Notes under the pieces: generated by a model | What the model was told of the DNA's origin: nothing | Seen by the model: only the letters and a program-made list of their open reading frames with translations | Databases searched by the model: none | Assembly (NCBI GenBank): GCA_018701175.1 | Contig: JABIWF010000137.1 | Location: forward strand, 1-47,994 | Direction of reading: 5' to 3' | Source: Methanobacteriota archaeon | GTDB lineage: Archaea; Thermoplasmatota; Poseidoniia; Poseidoniales; Poseidoniaceae | Length of the DNA stretch: 47,994 bases | Part shown: positions 26,309 to 33,450 of the stretch, piece by piece | Layout of the letters: each line of letters starts with the position of its first letter | Position numbering within the stretch: position 1 is the stretch's first letter | Translations under genes and position numbers: made by a program

Positions 26309-27144
26309 TGGTCACCTCTTCGCATGAGTTTGTATCGCAATCGAAGTTGATTGGTTCGTCCTGAGTAGGATGTGGAGAAACTGTATCGCAGCATTAATCC
26401 GGCGAAAATAATTACGAGAATAACTGCGCCAAATCCGAGTAAACCGAGCCAGTGTGCTCGAAGTTCAGCACCCATGTGTTCGAGGTCGACGCCGCTGTGA
26501 GCTGGCTCTGGAGGGCTGACGTTTCCATCACCGGCAAAGAGTGTTCGAGTACCAAGTGCTGTTGTCGTATCGCTCCCCTCTTGAAGGGAGAAAAGCAATT
26601 GATTCCACTTGTCTTCTTGGCCGCCTGCGTTGTTGAGTTGGTCACCGTTCACTGCGTTCCCAGTAATCCAAAAGTTGACAACTCCAGAGTCGGATGCAGG
26701 TGCTTGCCATGTGATGGTCCAAAGCCGTTCTGGCTCATCTGCGGTTGCCTCTGTGTGGGTGAGGGTGGTGACGTCTTCGTCCCAATTTTGAACTCCTTCC
26801 CCTCCAAGAACGCCATCCGTTGTGCGAATTGCGAATCCTGCAGTGTAGACGCCTGATGCCGGTGGTCCTCCGATGATTTGGAGCGTCATGGTGTATGTTT
26901 CTCCACCAATCCATCCGTACGGCACATCGTCGAGGATGATTTGAACAGAGTTGTCGGCTGCTTCGTTGTGGCAAAGACAACCCTCTTTCGCAACATCGTC
27001 GATGGTTTCTCCAGCATTGTCTTGAGCACCTCCTACGCCGCTGTGAAGCGAAGTAGCAAAGCCCGGGACGAGCAGTAAAATCGCTAGCGCGAGCACTACT
27101 CCCGAACGTGTGGAAAATGAGTTCCTTAGCATAGCCTCACCCAT
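26305..27144 (-). CDS. secreted, C-terminally anchored protein with CxCH motif and Reeler-like domain
   Basis: A 279-residue protein, first gene of the Rieske/cytochrome b operon. It has a signal peptide (VVLALAILLLVPGFATSLHSG), then C56-L-C58-H59 in KEGCLCHNEA, and a beta-sandwich region with Y-G-W-I-G-G-E-T-Y-T and 'GVYTAGFAIRT' patterns reminiscent of Reeler-type domains. A C-terminal transmembrane helix (LGLLGFGAVILVIIFAGLML) and a basic cytoplasmic tail follow. CxCH has one residue fewer than the CxxCH heme c motif, so covalent heme is not assured; a metal site or atypical heme is possible. By position it could replace cytochrome c1/f or dock the external acceptor. ATG at 27132 is an alternative start. 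Confidence 0.75.
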   Translation of the reverse strand: MGEAMLRNSFSTRSGVVLALAILLLVPGFATSLHSGVGGAQDNAGETIDDVAKEGCLCHNEAADNSVQIILDDVPYGWIGGETYTMTLQIIGGPPASGVYTAGFAIRTTDGVLGGEGVQNWDEDVTTLTHTEATADEPERLWTITWQAPASDSGVVNFWITGNAVNGDQLNNAGGQEDKWNQLLFSLQEGSDTTTALGTRTLFAGDGNVSPPEPAHSGVDLEHMGAELRAHWLGLLGFGAVILVIIFAGLMLRYSFSTSYSGRTNQLRLRYKLMRRGDQ

Positions 27145-27351
27145 GTGAATAGACCCACCAGTAAGTGCCCCTTAAACATTCCCAGCAAAAACCATCGGCA
27201 ACATCAACGCAGTGAGTCGATTATAAACGAAATCGGGGGTTCTTAAATCGTTCGTTGTCGATACCAACCTTTCCTTTGAAATTTCACTGTTTTGAGCACT
27301 TTTGACACGAGAGTTCATCTATCGATGACGTCTGGGGTGAATGGGTATCGC
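27145..27351. promoter_or_regulatory. divergent promoter region of the Rieske/cytochrome b operon and the TPR gene
   Basis: On the plus strand, TTATAAAC (27221-27228) is a good TATA box and TTCTTAAATCG (27240-27250) a weaker one. On the minus strand, an AATGTTTAAGG element (about 27172-27182) sits roughly 30 bases before the operon's first ATG. No Shine-Dalgarno sequence is seen just before that ATG, so a short-leader or leaderless transcript is possible. No operator-like repeat is evident. Confidence 0.4.
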
Positions 27352-27645
27352 ATGGCAGCACATTTTGACAACACCTACGAACTTTCTCCCGAACAACTTG
27401 AGCAACTCGATCAGGCTGAGGAAATGATGCTCCGCAATGACCTTGGAGCGGCGGAACGGCTTCTGCTCTCGATGCTTGAGGGAGATGGTGAATGCATCCC
27501 CGTCTTATCCAATCTTGGACATCTTTATGGCCGCCATCTTTCCGAATTCGAAACCGCCATTGAGTATTACGACCGAGTCCTCTCGCTCGAGCCAGATAAT
27601 GCATGGGCAAGAGACGCTCGACGACGATACCTCCGTTACGTTTGA
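27352..27645 (+). CDS. TPR-repeat small protein
   Basis: A 97-residue helical protein with about two tetratricopeptide repeats. LDQAEEMMLRNDLGAAERLLLSML is followed by LSNLGHLYGRHLSEFETAIEYYDRVLSLEPDNAWARD, a textbook TPR pair (L.NLG..Y......A...Y..AL.L.P.N). TPRs bind other proteins. ATG at 27352 is preferred because the repeats start soon after it; ATG at 27325 and TTG at 27292 are in frame. It precedes the FtsZ-like gene by 50 bases on the same strand. Confidence 0.75.
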   Translation: MAAHFDNTYELSPEQLEQLDQAEEMMLRNDLGAAERLLLSMLEGDGECIPVLSNLGHLYGRHLSEFETAIEYYDRVLSLEPDNAWARDARRRYLRYV

Positions 27646-27695
27646 GCACGTCAATCACAGCCAAAGTTCATTGAGGTTCGGCTGAATGGTCGTTC

Positions 27696-28613
27696 ATGGA
27701 AGCCTCTCACATCCTCATTGCTGGTGTGGGTGGACTTGGCTGTTCCTGGGCCAAAGGTGCTCACCTTCGTTGTGAAGGAAATGCCGACCTCTGTCTGGTC
27801 GATGCGGATGATGCGAGTTTTACTGACAGTGGATCTGCACATCTTCTTCGGCTTGGCCATGCCCTTGATTCGGTCGGTTGTGCGGCACTCCCTCCGCTGG
27901 CTGAACAAAGGATGCGGGGTTACTCTTCTCTGGCCCGAACGGTACTCGAACCTGTCGAGTTGGTCTTGTTGTTGACTGGACTTGGTGGCGGAACAGGCAC
28001 GGGTGCTGCCCATGAATTTGCTCGCCAAGCACGGCAATCCGGGGCAATTGTAGTTGCCGTTGCCGCTCTTCCGTTTGATGTCCAAGAAACACGTGCCGAA
28101 ATCGCTCAGGAAGGTCTTCAGCGGCTTGAGAAAATTTCTCACGTGACCGTTCGCTTGTCTTTGGAGCGTCTTGCACGGCAAGCGCGAGAGCGAGGCAAAG
28201 CGTGGCAGATGGGAGCTGAGTGGGTTGAAGACTTGGTGGAAGGATTGGTTCGAACACTGATGCGTATGGGACTCATCAATCTGGACCTCATGGATTTGCG
28301 GGCCATCGTCGAAAAAGAAGGCGAGGCTACACTCCTTGTCGGCACCGGTCGACCTGACGACCCGGAGGGCATCTTGCAATCTGCACTCATGGCACCACTG
28401 GCTGAACTGGATGTGGGTGGTGCTCAAGGCTGCTTGATTCAGGTTGAAGGTGGAATTGGTATGACTATTGGTCAAGTCGATGAAGTTGCAAACATGTTTA
28501 CTGAAGCACTGGACCCGAATGCTCAGGTCATTTTGGGCGCTCGAGTCAGCGATGATCTTGAAGATACCATCCGAGTCGTAACTTTGCTCTCAGGCATCCG
28601 TAGTGATGCTTAG
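27696..28613 (+). CDS. divergent FtsZ/tubulin-superfamily GTPase
   Basis: A 305-residue protein. GVGGLGCSWAKG at the N-terminus corresponds to the FtsZ GVGGGGxN loop, GLGGGTGTG at 95-103 is the tubulin signature, and INLDLMDLR matches the T7 loop NxDxxD that completes GTP hydrolysis in polymers. The C-terminal region (GGIGMTIGQVDEVANMFTEALDPNAQVILGARVSDDL) follows FtsZ. The N-terminal domain is shorter and diverges between residues 30 and 80, and no C-terminal membrane-anchor peptide is visible. It could be the cell's division FtsZ, a CetZ-like paralogue or a separate group. Its last four bases overlap the convergent membrane protein gene. Confidence 0.82.
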   Translation: MEASHILIAGVGGLGCSWAKGAHLRCEGNADLCLVDADDASFTDSGSAHLLRLGHALDSVGCAALPPLAEQRMRGYSSLARTVLEPVELVLLLTGLGGGTGTGAAHEFARQARQSGAIVVAVAALPFDVQETRAEIAQEGLQRLEKISHVTVRLSLERLARQARERGKAWQMGAEWVEDLVEGLVRTLMRMGLINLDLMDLRAIVEKEGEATLLVGTGRPDDPEGILQSALMAPLAELDVGGAQGCLIQVEGGIGMTIGQVDEVANMFTEALDPNAQVILGARVSDDLEDTIRVVTLLSGIRSDA

Positions 28614-29974
28614 TCTTCCAATTCGATGACCTTGTTCCATTCAACATCTTCGCCGATGGTATTGCCAACTTCACCGCTCCACTGCACGTCTTCGTCTTCT
28701 TGCCAAACTTCATCGTTTTGCTCTTCTGAGGCAGGTTTAACCTCAACTTCTTTTTTATTCAATACGGCAGTCTTGGAGGCGTGTTCATCAATTCGTCGCT
28801 GAACATCAACTTCCACATCGTGCTGGGAAAGCACCTTGTTGAGTATACTTCGTTGCATCCAGGTAATGGTAAGGAACGCAATGATGTGTCCGATGACCAT
28901 GACATAGGTGATGTCGTCTAGAGCTGTAGCCAGCATAGCGACGCTTCCAGCGTAAGCGTATCCGAACGCCAAGCCCCAAGGCAAGGCGTTTTCTGTGGAA
29001 AGGAGTTTGAACTTCGGGCCGATAGATTTGGATGTAAGTGTCCAAATAGCCATAAAGACGGTGAACATCATGAGCAGGACTTCTTCGATGAATATCTCGA
29101 TGGTTTGTTGCGACATCACCAATTGTCGCCATACGGTGAGCAGATGCCAAGTGGCAAAAATGTGAGCAAAAAGCGTCCAGCGGCGTGTGAACTTCTTCAA
29201 AGCCTTGTCATGCATGGCGGTTCGTCGTGCCTCACGAGTCCAGAATGCGGTTAGTCCAAAGGCAGCAGAAGCGATAACGAGGAATACGACGTTCGATACA
29301 ATGGCGTTCGTGATGTCCCATTCTTTCTCGTAAAGAAACTCAAACCCAATCAGTCCAATGAGCGAAAGGGACAGGATAACAGTGTACTGAAACACGGCTA
29401 GAGTCACGATATTTCCAGTCGTGGCTTGCTTGTCAGGGAGATTCTTGGCGGAAAGCGAAGATGCCCATGAACTGAATGAGCGTCCTTGAGCGATCGCCCA
29501 TATGACAAATAATGAGGCAAGGCTGATTGGAAACACGGCTGGAAGGTCGGTTGCAGAGTCCTGACTGAACAGAATCATAATGAGAATTCCAATGGCGATT
29601 GCAACAGCGAGTGGGAATGCACAGATTTTGAGGCTGGCCTTCACTTTTTGGAACATATTGAATTGGGAAACATCCACATTGCCGGTGACGGTAATCCAAG
29701 ATCGAACCTTCTCATTGGCAGAAAAAATTGCAGTGATTGCATATCCGAGTGAGAGAGAAATGAAACCAAGCGCTGCAATATCTTCTCCGTTGTTAGAATT
29801 CGCTACAAAATAAAGGGCAGTTGACATGAGTACAATCATGAACAAATGTGGCATTGTTTTGGGAGACAGGAGGGTTTTGATGAGAGCGATTAAGGATGTC
29901 TCATTCGCAGCGAGTTCTTTCAAGAGATCTTCCGGAGGGCTCGTGCTACGCTCGACGCTCGTTTCGCCCTCCAT
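28610..29974 (-). CDS. polytopic membrane protein with acidic Trp-containing tail
   Basis: A 454-residue protein with roughly ten transmembrane helices and a cytoplasmic N-terminus of about 40 residues. The C-terminal cytoplasmic tail of about 75 residues is highly charged and ends in repeated acidic-Trp elements (EVWQEDEDVQWSGE... and DVEWNKV), which look like interaction motifs. A good Shine-Dalgarno sequence (GAGGAG) precedes ATG at 29974. It is convergent with, and overlaps by four bases, the FtsZ-like gene. No transporter or enzyme family is recognised. Confidence 0.7.
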   Translation of the reverse strand: MEGETSVERSTSPPEDLLKELAANETSLIALIKTLLSPKTMPHLFMIVLMSTALYFVANSNNGEDIAALGFISLSLGYAITAIFSANEKVRSWITVTGNVDVSQFNMFQKVKASLKICAFPLAVAIAIGILIMILFSQDSATDLPAVFPISLASLFVIWAIAQGRSFSSWASSLSAKNLPDKQATTGNIVTLAVFQYTVILSLSLIGLIGFEFLYEKEWDITNAIVSNVVFLVIASAAFGLTAFWTREARRTAMHDKALKKFTRRWTLFAHIFATWHLLTVWRQLVMSQQTIEIFIEEVLLMMFTVFMAIWTLTSKSIGPKFKLLSTENALPWGLAFGYAYAGSVAMLATALDDITYVMVIGHIIAFLTITWMQRSILNKVLSQHDVEVDVQRRIDEHASKTAVLNKKEVEVKPASEEQNDEVWQEDEDVQWSGEVGNTIGEDVEWNKVIELED

Positions 29975-30036
29975 GTCTGCTCCTCGGATTCCTCTATTTT
30001 CATACTATGCACGATTTTAACATCAAAGGTATTGAA

Positions 30037-30050
30037 GGAGGTGCACCTCC
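30037..30050 (+). promoter_or_regulatory. 14-base palindrome containing a Shine-Dalgarno sequence
   Basis: GGAGGTGCACCTCC is perfectly self-complementary and sits eight bases before the ATG of the Pop5-like gene. Its left arm is a full Shine-Dalgarno sequence and its right arm is the complement. In mRNA it could pair with itself within or between molecules, or in DNA it could bind a dimeric protein. An in-frame GTG begins at 30041 inside it. Confidence 0.4.
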
Positions 30051-30058
30051 AATCAACC

Positions 30059-30445
30059 ATGGCTAAGCGCTTGTCCAAAGCATTGCGCGGCAAACGAAGA
30101 TGGGTGGGTGTCGCATGTTCGCCAGAATTCGAAAACCGCTCCTCGCTCCAAGCTCACATGGAGCAACTTTGGAACGTGTTTGGTATTGAATCGAAGATTC
30201 GATTAATGGAGTTCTACCCTGCATCTTCTCCAGAAGTGGAACAGATCACATCGACCCTCGGTGCGTCTCAGCCGCTCACATACGCAGTTCTACAAGTACC
30301 TCATCCTTCGTTTGCACTGCTTCGCAACTTTATCGAAGGTGAAGACTCCATGTCCACGCACAAACTTCGCAGTTGCACCAGCAGTGGGAAAATCCGATTG
30401 GTGCGAGAACGCATGGGTATGCCAAAGCCATCGAGAAAACGGTAA
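30059..30445 (+). CDS. RNase P protein component 2-like (Pop5/Rpp14 family)
   Basis: A 128-residue basic protein. The start (KRLSKALRGKRRWVGV) and end (RSCTSSGKIRLVRERM) follow the archaeal Pop5 pattern of an 'R-x-KRRY' strand and 'SGTI-x-x-x-R-x-K' near the C-terminus; a helix and an ATLYLV-like strand (TYAVLQVPH) lie between. Pop5 binds the catalytic RNA of RNase P, which trims tRNA 5' ends. The middle is divergent, so the match is moderate. ATG at 30059 (MAKRLSK) is preferred over upstream GTG/TTG codons in the same frame. The next gene is 39 bases away. Confidence 0.6.
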   Translation: MAKRLSKALRGKRRWVGVACSPEFENRSSLQAHMEQLWNVFGIESKIRLMEFYPASSPEVEQITSTLGASQPLTYAVLQVPHPSFALLRNFIEGEDSMSTHKLRSCTSSGKIRLVRERMGMPKPSRKR

Positions 30446-30484
30446 CACCGCCACCTTCATTTGTTTACCCTCGCAGGACCACTC

Positions 30485-30988
30485 ATGGCTGGAGGGGGCA
30501 CTGCACCTGCGATGAAGATGAGTGATTTGTTCATTCTCCTCGGCGTGACCTTTTTGGTTGGTGGTTTGTTTATCCATGGTCTTGCTTTCGCAGAACCCCT
30601 TTCTTCGGAAGATGCCGAACCGTACACCAGTGGGGCATCATTGATGAAAGGTGATACATTGGAATTTACAGTTGACGCCATTAACGAGTCGAATGTCGTA
30701 ATCGAAATAATGTTTGACGATGACGAATCAGTGTACTCGGAATCTTTGGTTCTAGCGCCGGGTGAATCGGCTTCGGATGCCTTTGAGGCTACCGAAGGCG
30801 GATATTATTCTTACACGGTGGAGTTTACCAAAGGAGAAGGAGAAGTCTTCGTTGATGTTGACCGCCAACTTCTTGTTGATTTCATCATCTATCCTCTCGG
30901 CGCCATCTGCCTTGTCTTCGGACTGTACAAGAGAAAGGATGAGAAGATGGGGGAATCCATTGATGCAGTGCTCGAAGATGGAAACTAA
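30485..30988 (+). CDS. membrane protein with two helices and an extracytoplasmic beta domain
   Basis: A 167-residue protein. An N-terminal signal-anchor helix (LFILLGVTFLVGGLFIHGLAF) is followed by an external acidic domain of about 85 residues with strands such as GDTLEFTVDAINESNVVIEIMF and YYSYTVEF. A second helix (FIIYPLGAICLVFGLY) and a charged tail follow. The layout resembles small archaeal proteins with an emp24/GOLD-like or similar beta sandwich between two helices. ATG at 30512, preceded by GGAGGGGG, is an alternative start. Its stop overlaps the stop of the convergent fusion gene by four bases. The function is unknown. Confidence 0.65.
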   Translation: MAGGGTAPAMKMSDLFILLGVTFLVGGLFIHGLAFAEPLSSEDAEPYTSGASLMKGDTLEFTVDAINESNVVIEIMFDDDESVYSESLVLAPGESASDAFEATEGGYYSYTVEFTKGEGEVFVDVDRQLLVDFIIYPLGAICLVFGLYKRKDEKMGESIDAVLEDGN

Positions 30989-32457
30989 TTCCGTGTACAC
31001 TTTGTCCATTGAATATCTTCGCCGTCATCGATGGAAAACGTACGCTTTTTTTCGTCGACAAGTACGATATTACCGTCCATTTTGAGTGCTTCAAAAGCCA
31101 TCTTCTTCTTTCTATAGATTGGTGCTCCGAGTAGTTGTATGCTTCTGGAGAATGTCGATTCAAACAGAGCGTTCACCTCGCTCGTTTTTACAGGGGAGAT
31201 CCCGTTCTTTTGTTCGAACCATGAGGCAACAGCAGCATGGATTATGGGTGTGAATTTTTCTGTTGATGCATGCTCCGACAATTCATCCAATGCGGCGAGT
31301 GAAAAATTCTCCTTGTGAGGGTTGGAACTCGACATGTTGCATCCAATGCCAAGGACGATTCGCGTTTTTTTACCCCTGCTGCTGCTTTCGACAAGAATTC
31401 CTCCAACCTTACGCGTTTGGTCTACGATGTGCAACAACACATCGTTGGGCCATTTCAGTGCGATGCATTCGGGAGGTGTATCCATTGCCACAACCGCCTC
31501 ATACAGCGCCAATCCCGCCCTCAATTGCAATTGGTTTGGATTGGGTATGCCTCGTATTTCGTCGATGACCCATGATGCGGCGAACGCCTGTTCCTCGTGA
31601 ATCCAAGGCCGTCCTCTTCTTCCGTGCCCCGAGATTTGTCGACCAGCCTGAAGCATTGTTCCGATTCCAGCCGTTGATTTCAGCAATGCAGTATTGGTTG
31701 AATCTATACTTTCCACATAGTTCGACTCTGCGGCCACATATGGCTTCCAAACCCCGAGAACCTCCAATCGTTCTCCATCCTCAAAGATGTCTGATGCGAC
31801 GGTTCGAACAGCGAATCCATTCGCAAGGCATACAGTTCGTGCTCTACCGCCTTTCTCGTTCTGAGAAACCAGTAGGAAAGCAACTCCGTCCATCTTGAGG
31901 AGTGAGTTTGATTTCAAATGACCCATGAGGCGCGCAACCAGGCCTTTTTGATCGGTGTCAAGCAGTGCTGCTTCCTCCAATGGTCCTAACAATGGCGTGT
32001 CTTCTTCGTGGGTAAGGTAGGGGAGGTTCCACACGATGACGTCGAATGGTTCTCGACCGGCCCATTGTTCCACTGAGCCATCCGTGTTCGGTCCAGGGCC
32101 ACCCTCATTTGCTTCGATGACAACACCGTTTGATGCTGCAGCGTTTCTGGTTGCAGCCACGGCAAATGGGTTGATATCGCACGCAGTAACCTCGAAACCG
32201 AGTTGTGCGGCGAAAATTGAAACTGCGCCTGAGCCACATCCAATTTCCAACAGACGTTTACCGCCAGAATTCGGTAAATTCGCAATGGTTTGTGCCATAA
32301 GATCTGTGTCTTCTCGAGGAGGGTAAACGGTCGGAGGGATGAGGAGTTGTATTTCACGGGCTTGAGGTGTTCTCCAAACCACATACTTTGCCGTCCTTTC
32401 AAACCGTTCAATTTCCTGCTCGGCATCCTTTGGGCCGAATATTTTCTCGTTTCCCAT
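30985..32457 (-). CDS. methyltransferase fused to biotin-protein ligase
   Basis: A 490-residue fusion. Residues ~30-240 are a class I SAM-dependent methyltransferase of the HemK/PrmC group: motif I LLEIGCGSGA (69-78), TACDINPFAV, and motif IV NLPY (144-147), a variant of NPPY. From about 247 the protein is a biotin-protein ligase: SIDSTNT, the ATP/biotin loop ISGHGRRGRPW (276-286), KWPNDVLL, KVGGILVE, LGIGCN and a C-terminal SH3-like domain. A BirA DNA-binding domain is absent. The ligase would biotinylate the carrier encoded at 11583-11984; the methyltransferase target may be a release factor or another protein glutamine. GAGG precedes ATG at 32457. The frame extends to 32649, but those residues look non-coding. 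Confidence 0.85.
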   Translation of the reverse strand: MGNEKIFGPKDAEQEIERFERTAKYVVWRTPQAREIQLLIPPTVYPPREDTDLMAQTIANLPNSGGKRLLEIGCGSGAVSIFAAQLGFEVTACDINPFAVAATRNAAASNGVVIEANEGGPGPNTDGSVEQWAGREPFDVIVWNLPYLTHEEDTPLLGPLEEAALLDTDQKGLVARLMGHLKSNSLLKMDGVAFLLVSQNEKGGRARTVCLANGFAVRTVASDIFEDGERLEVLGVWKPYVAAESNYVESIDSTNTALLKSTAGIGTMLQAGRQISGHGRRGRPWIHEEQAFAASWVIDEIRGIPNPNQLQLRAGLALYEAVVAMDTPPECIALKWPNDVLLHIVDQTRKVGGILVESSSRGKKTRIVLGIGCNMSSSNPHKENFSLAALDELSEHASTEKFTPIIHAAVASWFEQKNGISPVKTSEVNALFESTFSRSIQLLGAPIYRKKKMAFEALKMDGNIVLVDEKKRTFSIDDGEDIQWTKCTRN

Positions 32458-32612
32458 TTGCCTCGATTTCATCCACCATCGGGTAGCATTTAGCCCTATC
32501 CGAGGGCATTGAATCGGGCCACACAGCCAGTAATCCTTCTTTTCGGGGATTCGCATGGGTAAGCATCGACTCTTCATTGCGGTGACTTGGGACGAAACAT
32601 CACTTGCGTAAC

Positions 32613-32620
32613 CTATAAGA
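32613..32620 (+). promoter_or_regulatory. TATA box of the tRNA-Lys gene
   Basis: CTATAAGA lies about 45 bases before the mature tRNA 5' end. A start about 25 bases downstream leaves a leader of roughly 20 bases, as is usual for archaeal tRNAs. GGGCAAAAAGCCC (32635-32647) could form a small hairpin at the transcript start. The remainder of 32458-32660 shows nothing else clear. Confidence 0.5.
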
Positions 32621-32660
32621 ACAGTTGGTAAGTCGGGCAAAAAGCCCAAGTTGCTATTTT

Positions 32661-32734
32661 GGGCCTGTAGCTCAGTCAGGTAGAGCGTCGGACTTTTAAT
32701 CCGATGGTCGCGGGTTCGAACCCCGTCAGGCCCG
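32661..32734 (+). tRNA. tRNA-Lys (anticodon UUU)
   Basis: A 74-base cloverleaf. The acceptor GGGCCTG pairs with CAGGCCC and is followed by discriminator G. The D-arm is GCTC...GAGC, and the anticodon stem TCGGA/TCCGA encloses the loop CTTTTAA with anticodon TTT. The T-arm is GCGGG-TTCGAAC-CCCGT, with one G-U pair. No intron is present and CCA is not encoded. It lies 50 bases before rpoH on the same strand and may share its transcript. Confidence 0.97.
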
Positions 32735-32784
32735 CCTGATTGGGTTTACAGGCTCGAATAGTTGGGCATGAGCGGGGTATGAGG

Positions 32785-33435
32785 ATGGTAGTAAAAAGCG
32801 CAACAAAGAAGCGACTCATGGAGCTTGGAGTTTCCGAAGAGTCCGCACACAAATTAGCAACTGATCGAAACATGACCGACATCAAGGCAATGTCCTCTGA
32901 TGAAGTCGCATCCACTCTCGGTGTCTCCAAAGACTCTGAACAATTCATTAGCACCATGTCTGTAATCGCAGAACAAGGCTCTCGTCGACGCTCGAAGTCG
33001 AAGAGCAAGAAAATCACCATCCGTGCAAAAGCCATTGATGATTTCGACCGACCTGAAATCACCATGCGTTTCAACGCACTCAATCACGATCTTGTACCTC
33101 ATCAAGAACTGGTCGGCGGTGCAAACATCTCTGTCGAAGAACAATTTACCATCGAGAGCGAAGAACTCGCTCCTTGGGAAATGGTTCAAACCGATGATGA
33201 AACTGGTGAGCCGCGTCTTGCCAAGGAATGGCTTCCGAAAATCCTCATTACGGACCCAGTCGTTCAAGTCATCAAAGAAACTGCGGAAGCACAAGACAAC
33301 GCTCGTCTTGCTGCTGACCCAGACCACAAACCACTCGCTGCAGGTTGGATCGCCGACCGCGTACTGAAAGTTATCCGCAAGTCCCCATCTGCGGGTAGAA
33401 CAGTTGCCTACCGACTAATTGTAGAGGGTAACTGA
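32785..33435 (+). CDS. rpoH: RNA polymerase subunit H (Rpb5 C-terminal homologue) with N-terminal extension and insertions
   Basis: 216 residues against the usual ~75-85. The conserved RpoH core is recognisable: HDLVPHQELV, then LPKILITDPVV, then VLKVIRKSPSAGRTVAYRLIV at the end. Residues 1-65 form a helical extension ([27 protein letters not shown]...) nearly identical in layout to the N-terminus of RpoA'' in this operon. A basic linker (RRRSKSKSKK) follows. Two insertions interrupt the core: about 30 residues after HQELV, and about 20 (KETAEAQDNARLAADPDHK) where others have a short GAKEGD turn. ATG at 32785 is chosen by analogy with RpoA''; ATG at 32779 is possible. It is the first protein gene of the polymerase operon, 15 bases before rpoB. 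Confidence 0.9.
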   Translation: MVVKSATKKRLMELGVSEESAHKLATDRNMTDIKAMSSDEVASTLGVSKDSEQFISTMSVIAEQGSRRRSKSKSKKITIRAKAIDDFDRPEITMRFNALNHDLVPHQELVGGANISVEEQFTIESEELAPWEMVQTDDETGEPRLAKEWLPKILITDPVVQVIKETAEAQDNARLAADPDHKPLAAGWIADRVLKVIRKSPSAGRTVAYRLIVEGN

Positions 33436-33450
33436 GGGGAGGTGTAAATT

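Noticed and set aside
26968-26979. Calling the CxCH protein a c-type cytochrome
   Set aside because: The motif has one residue between the cysteines, not two, and no distal ligand is evident; kept as an open question.
27651-28475. 274-residue minus-strand frame opposite the FtsZ-like gene
   Set aside because: Antisense shadow; the plus-strand frame holds the tubulin signature and T7 loop.
32458-32649. 64-residue N-terminal extension of the methyltransferase/biotin ligase
   Set aside because: The extra residues look non-coding; ATG at 32457 has a GAGG site and matches the family start.
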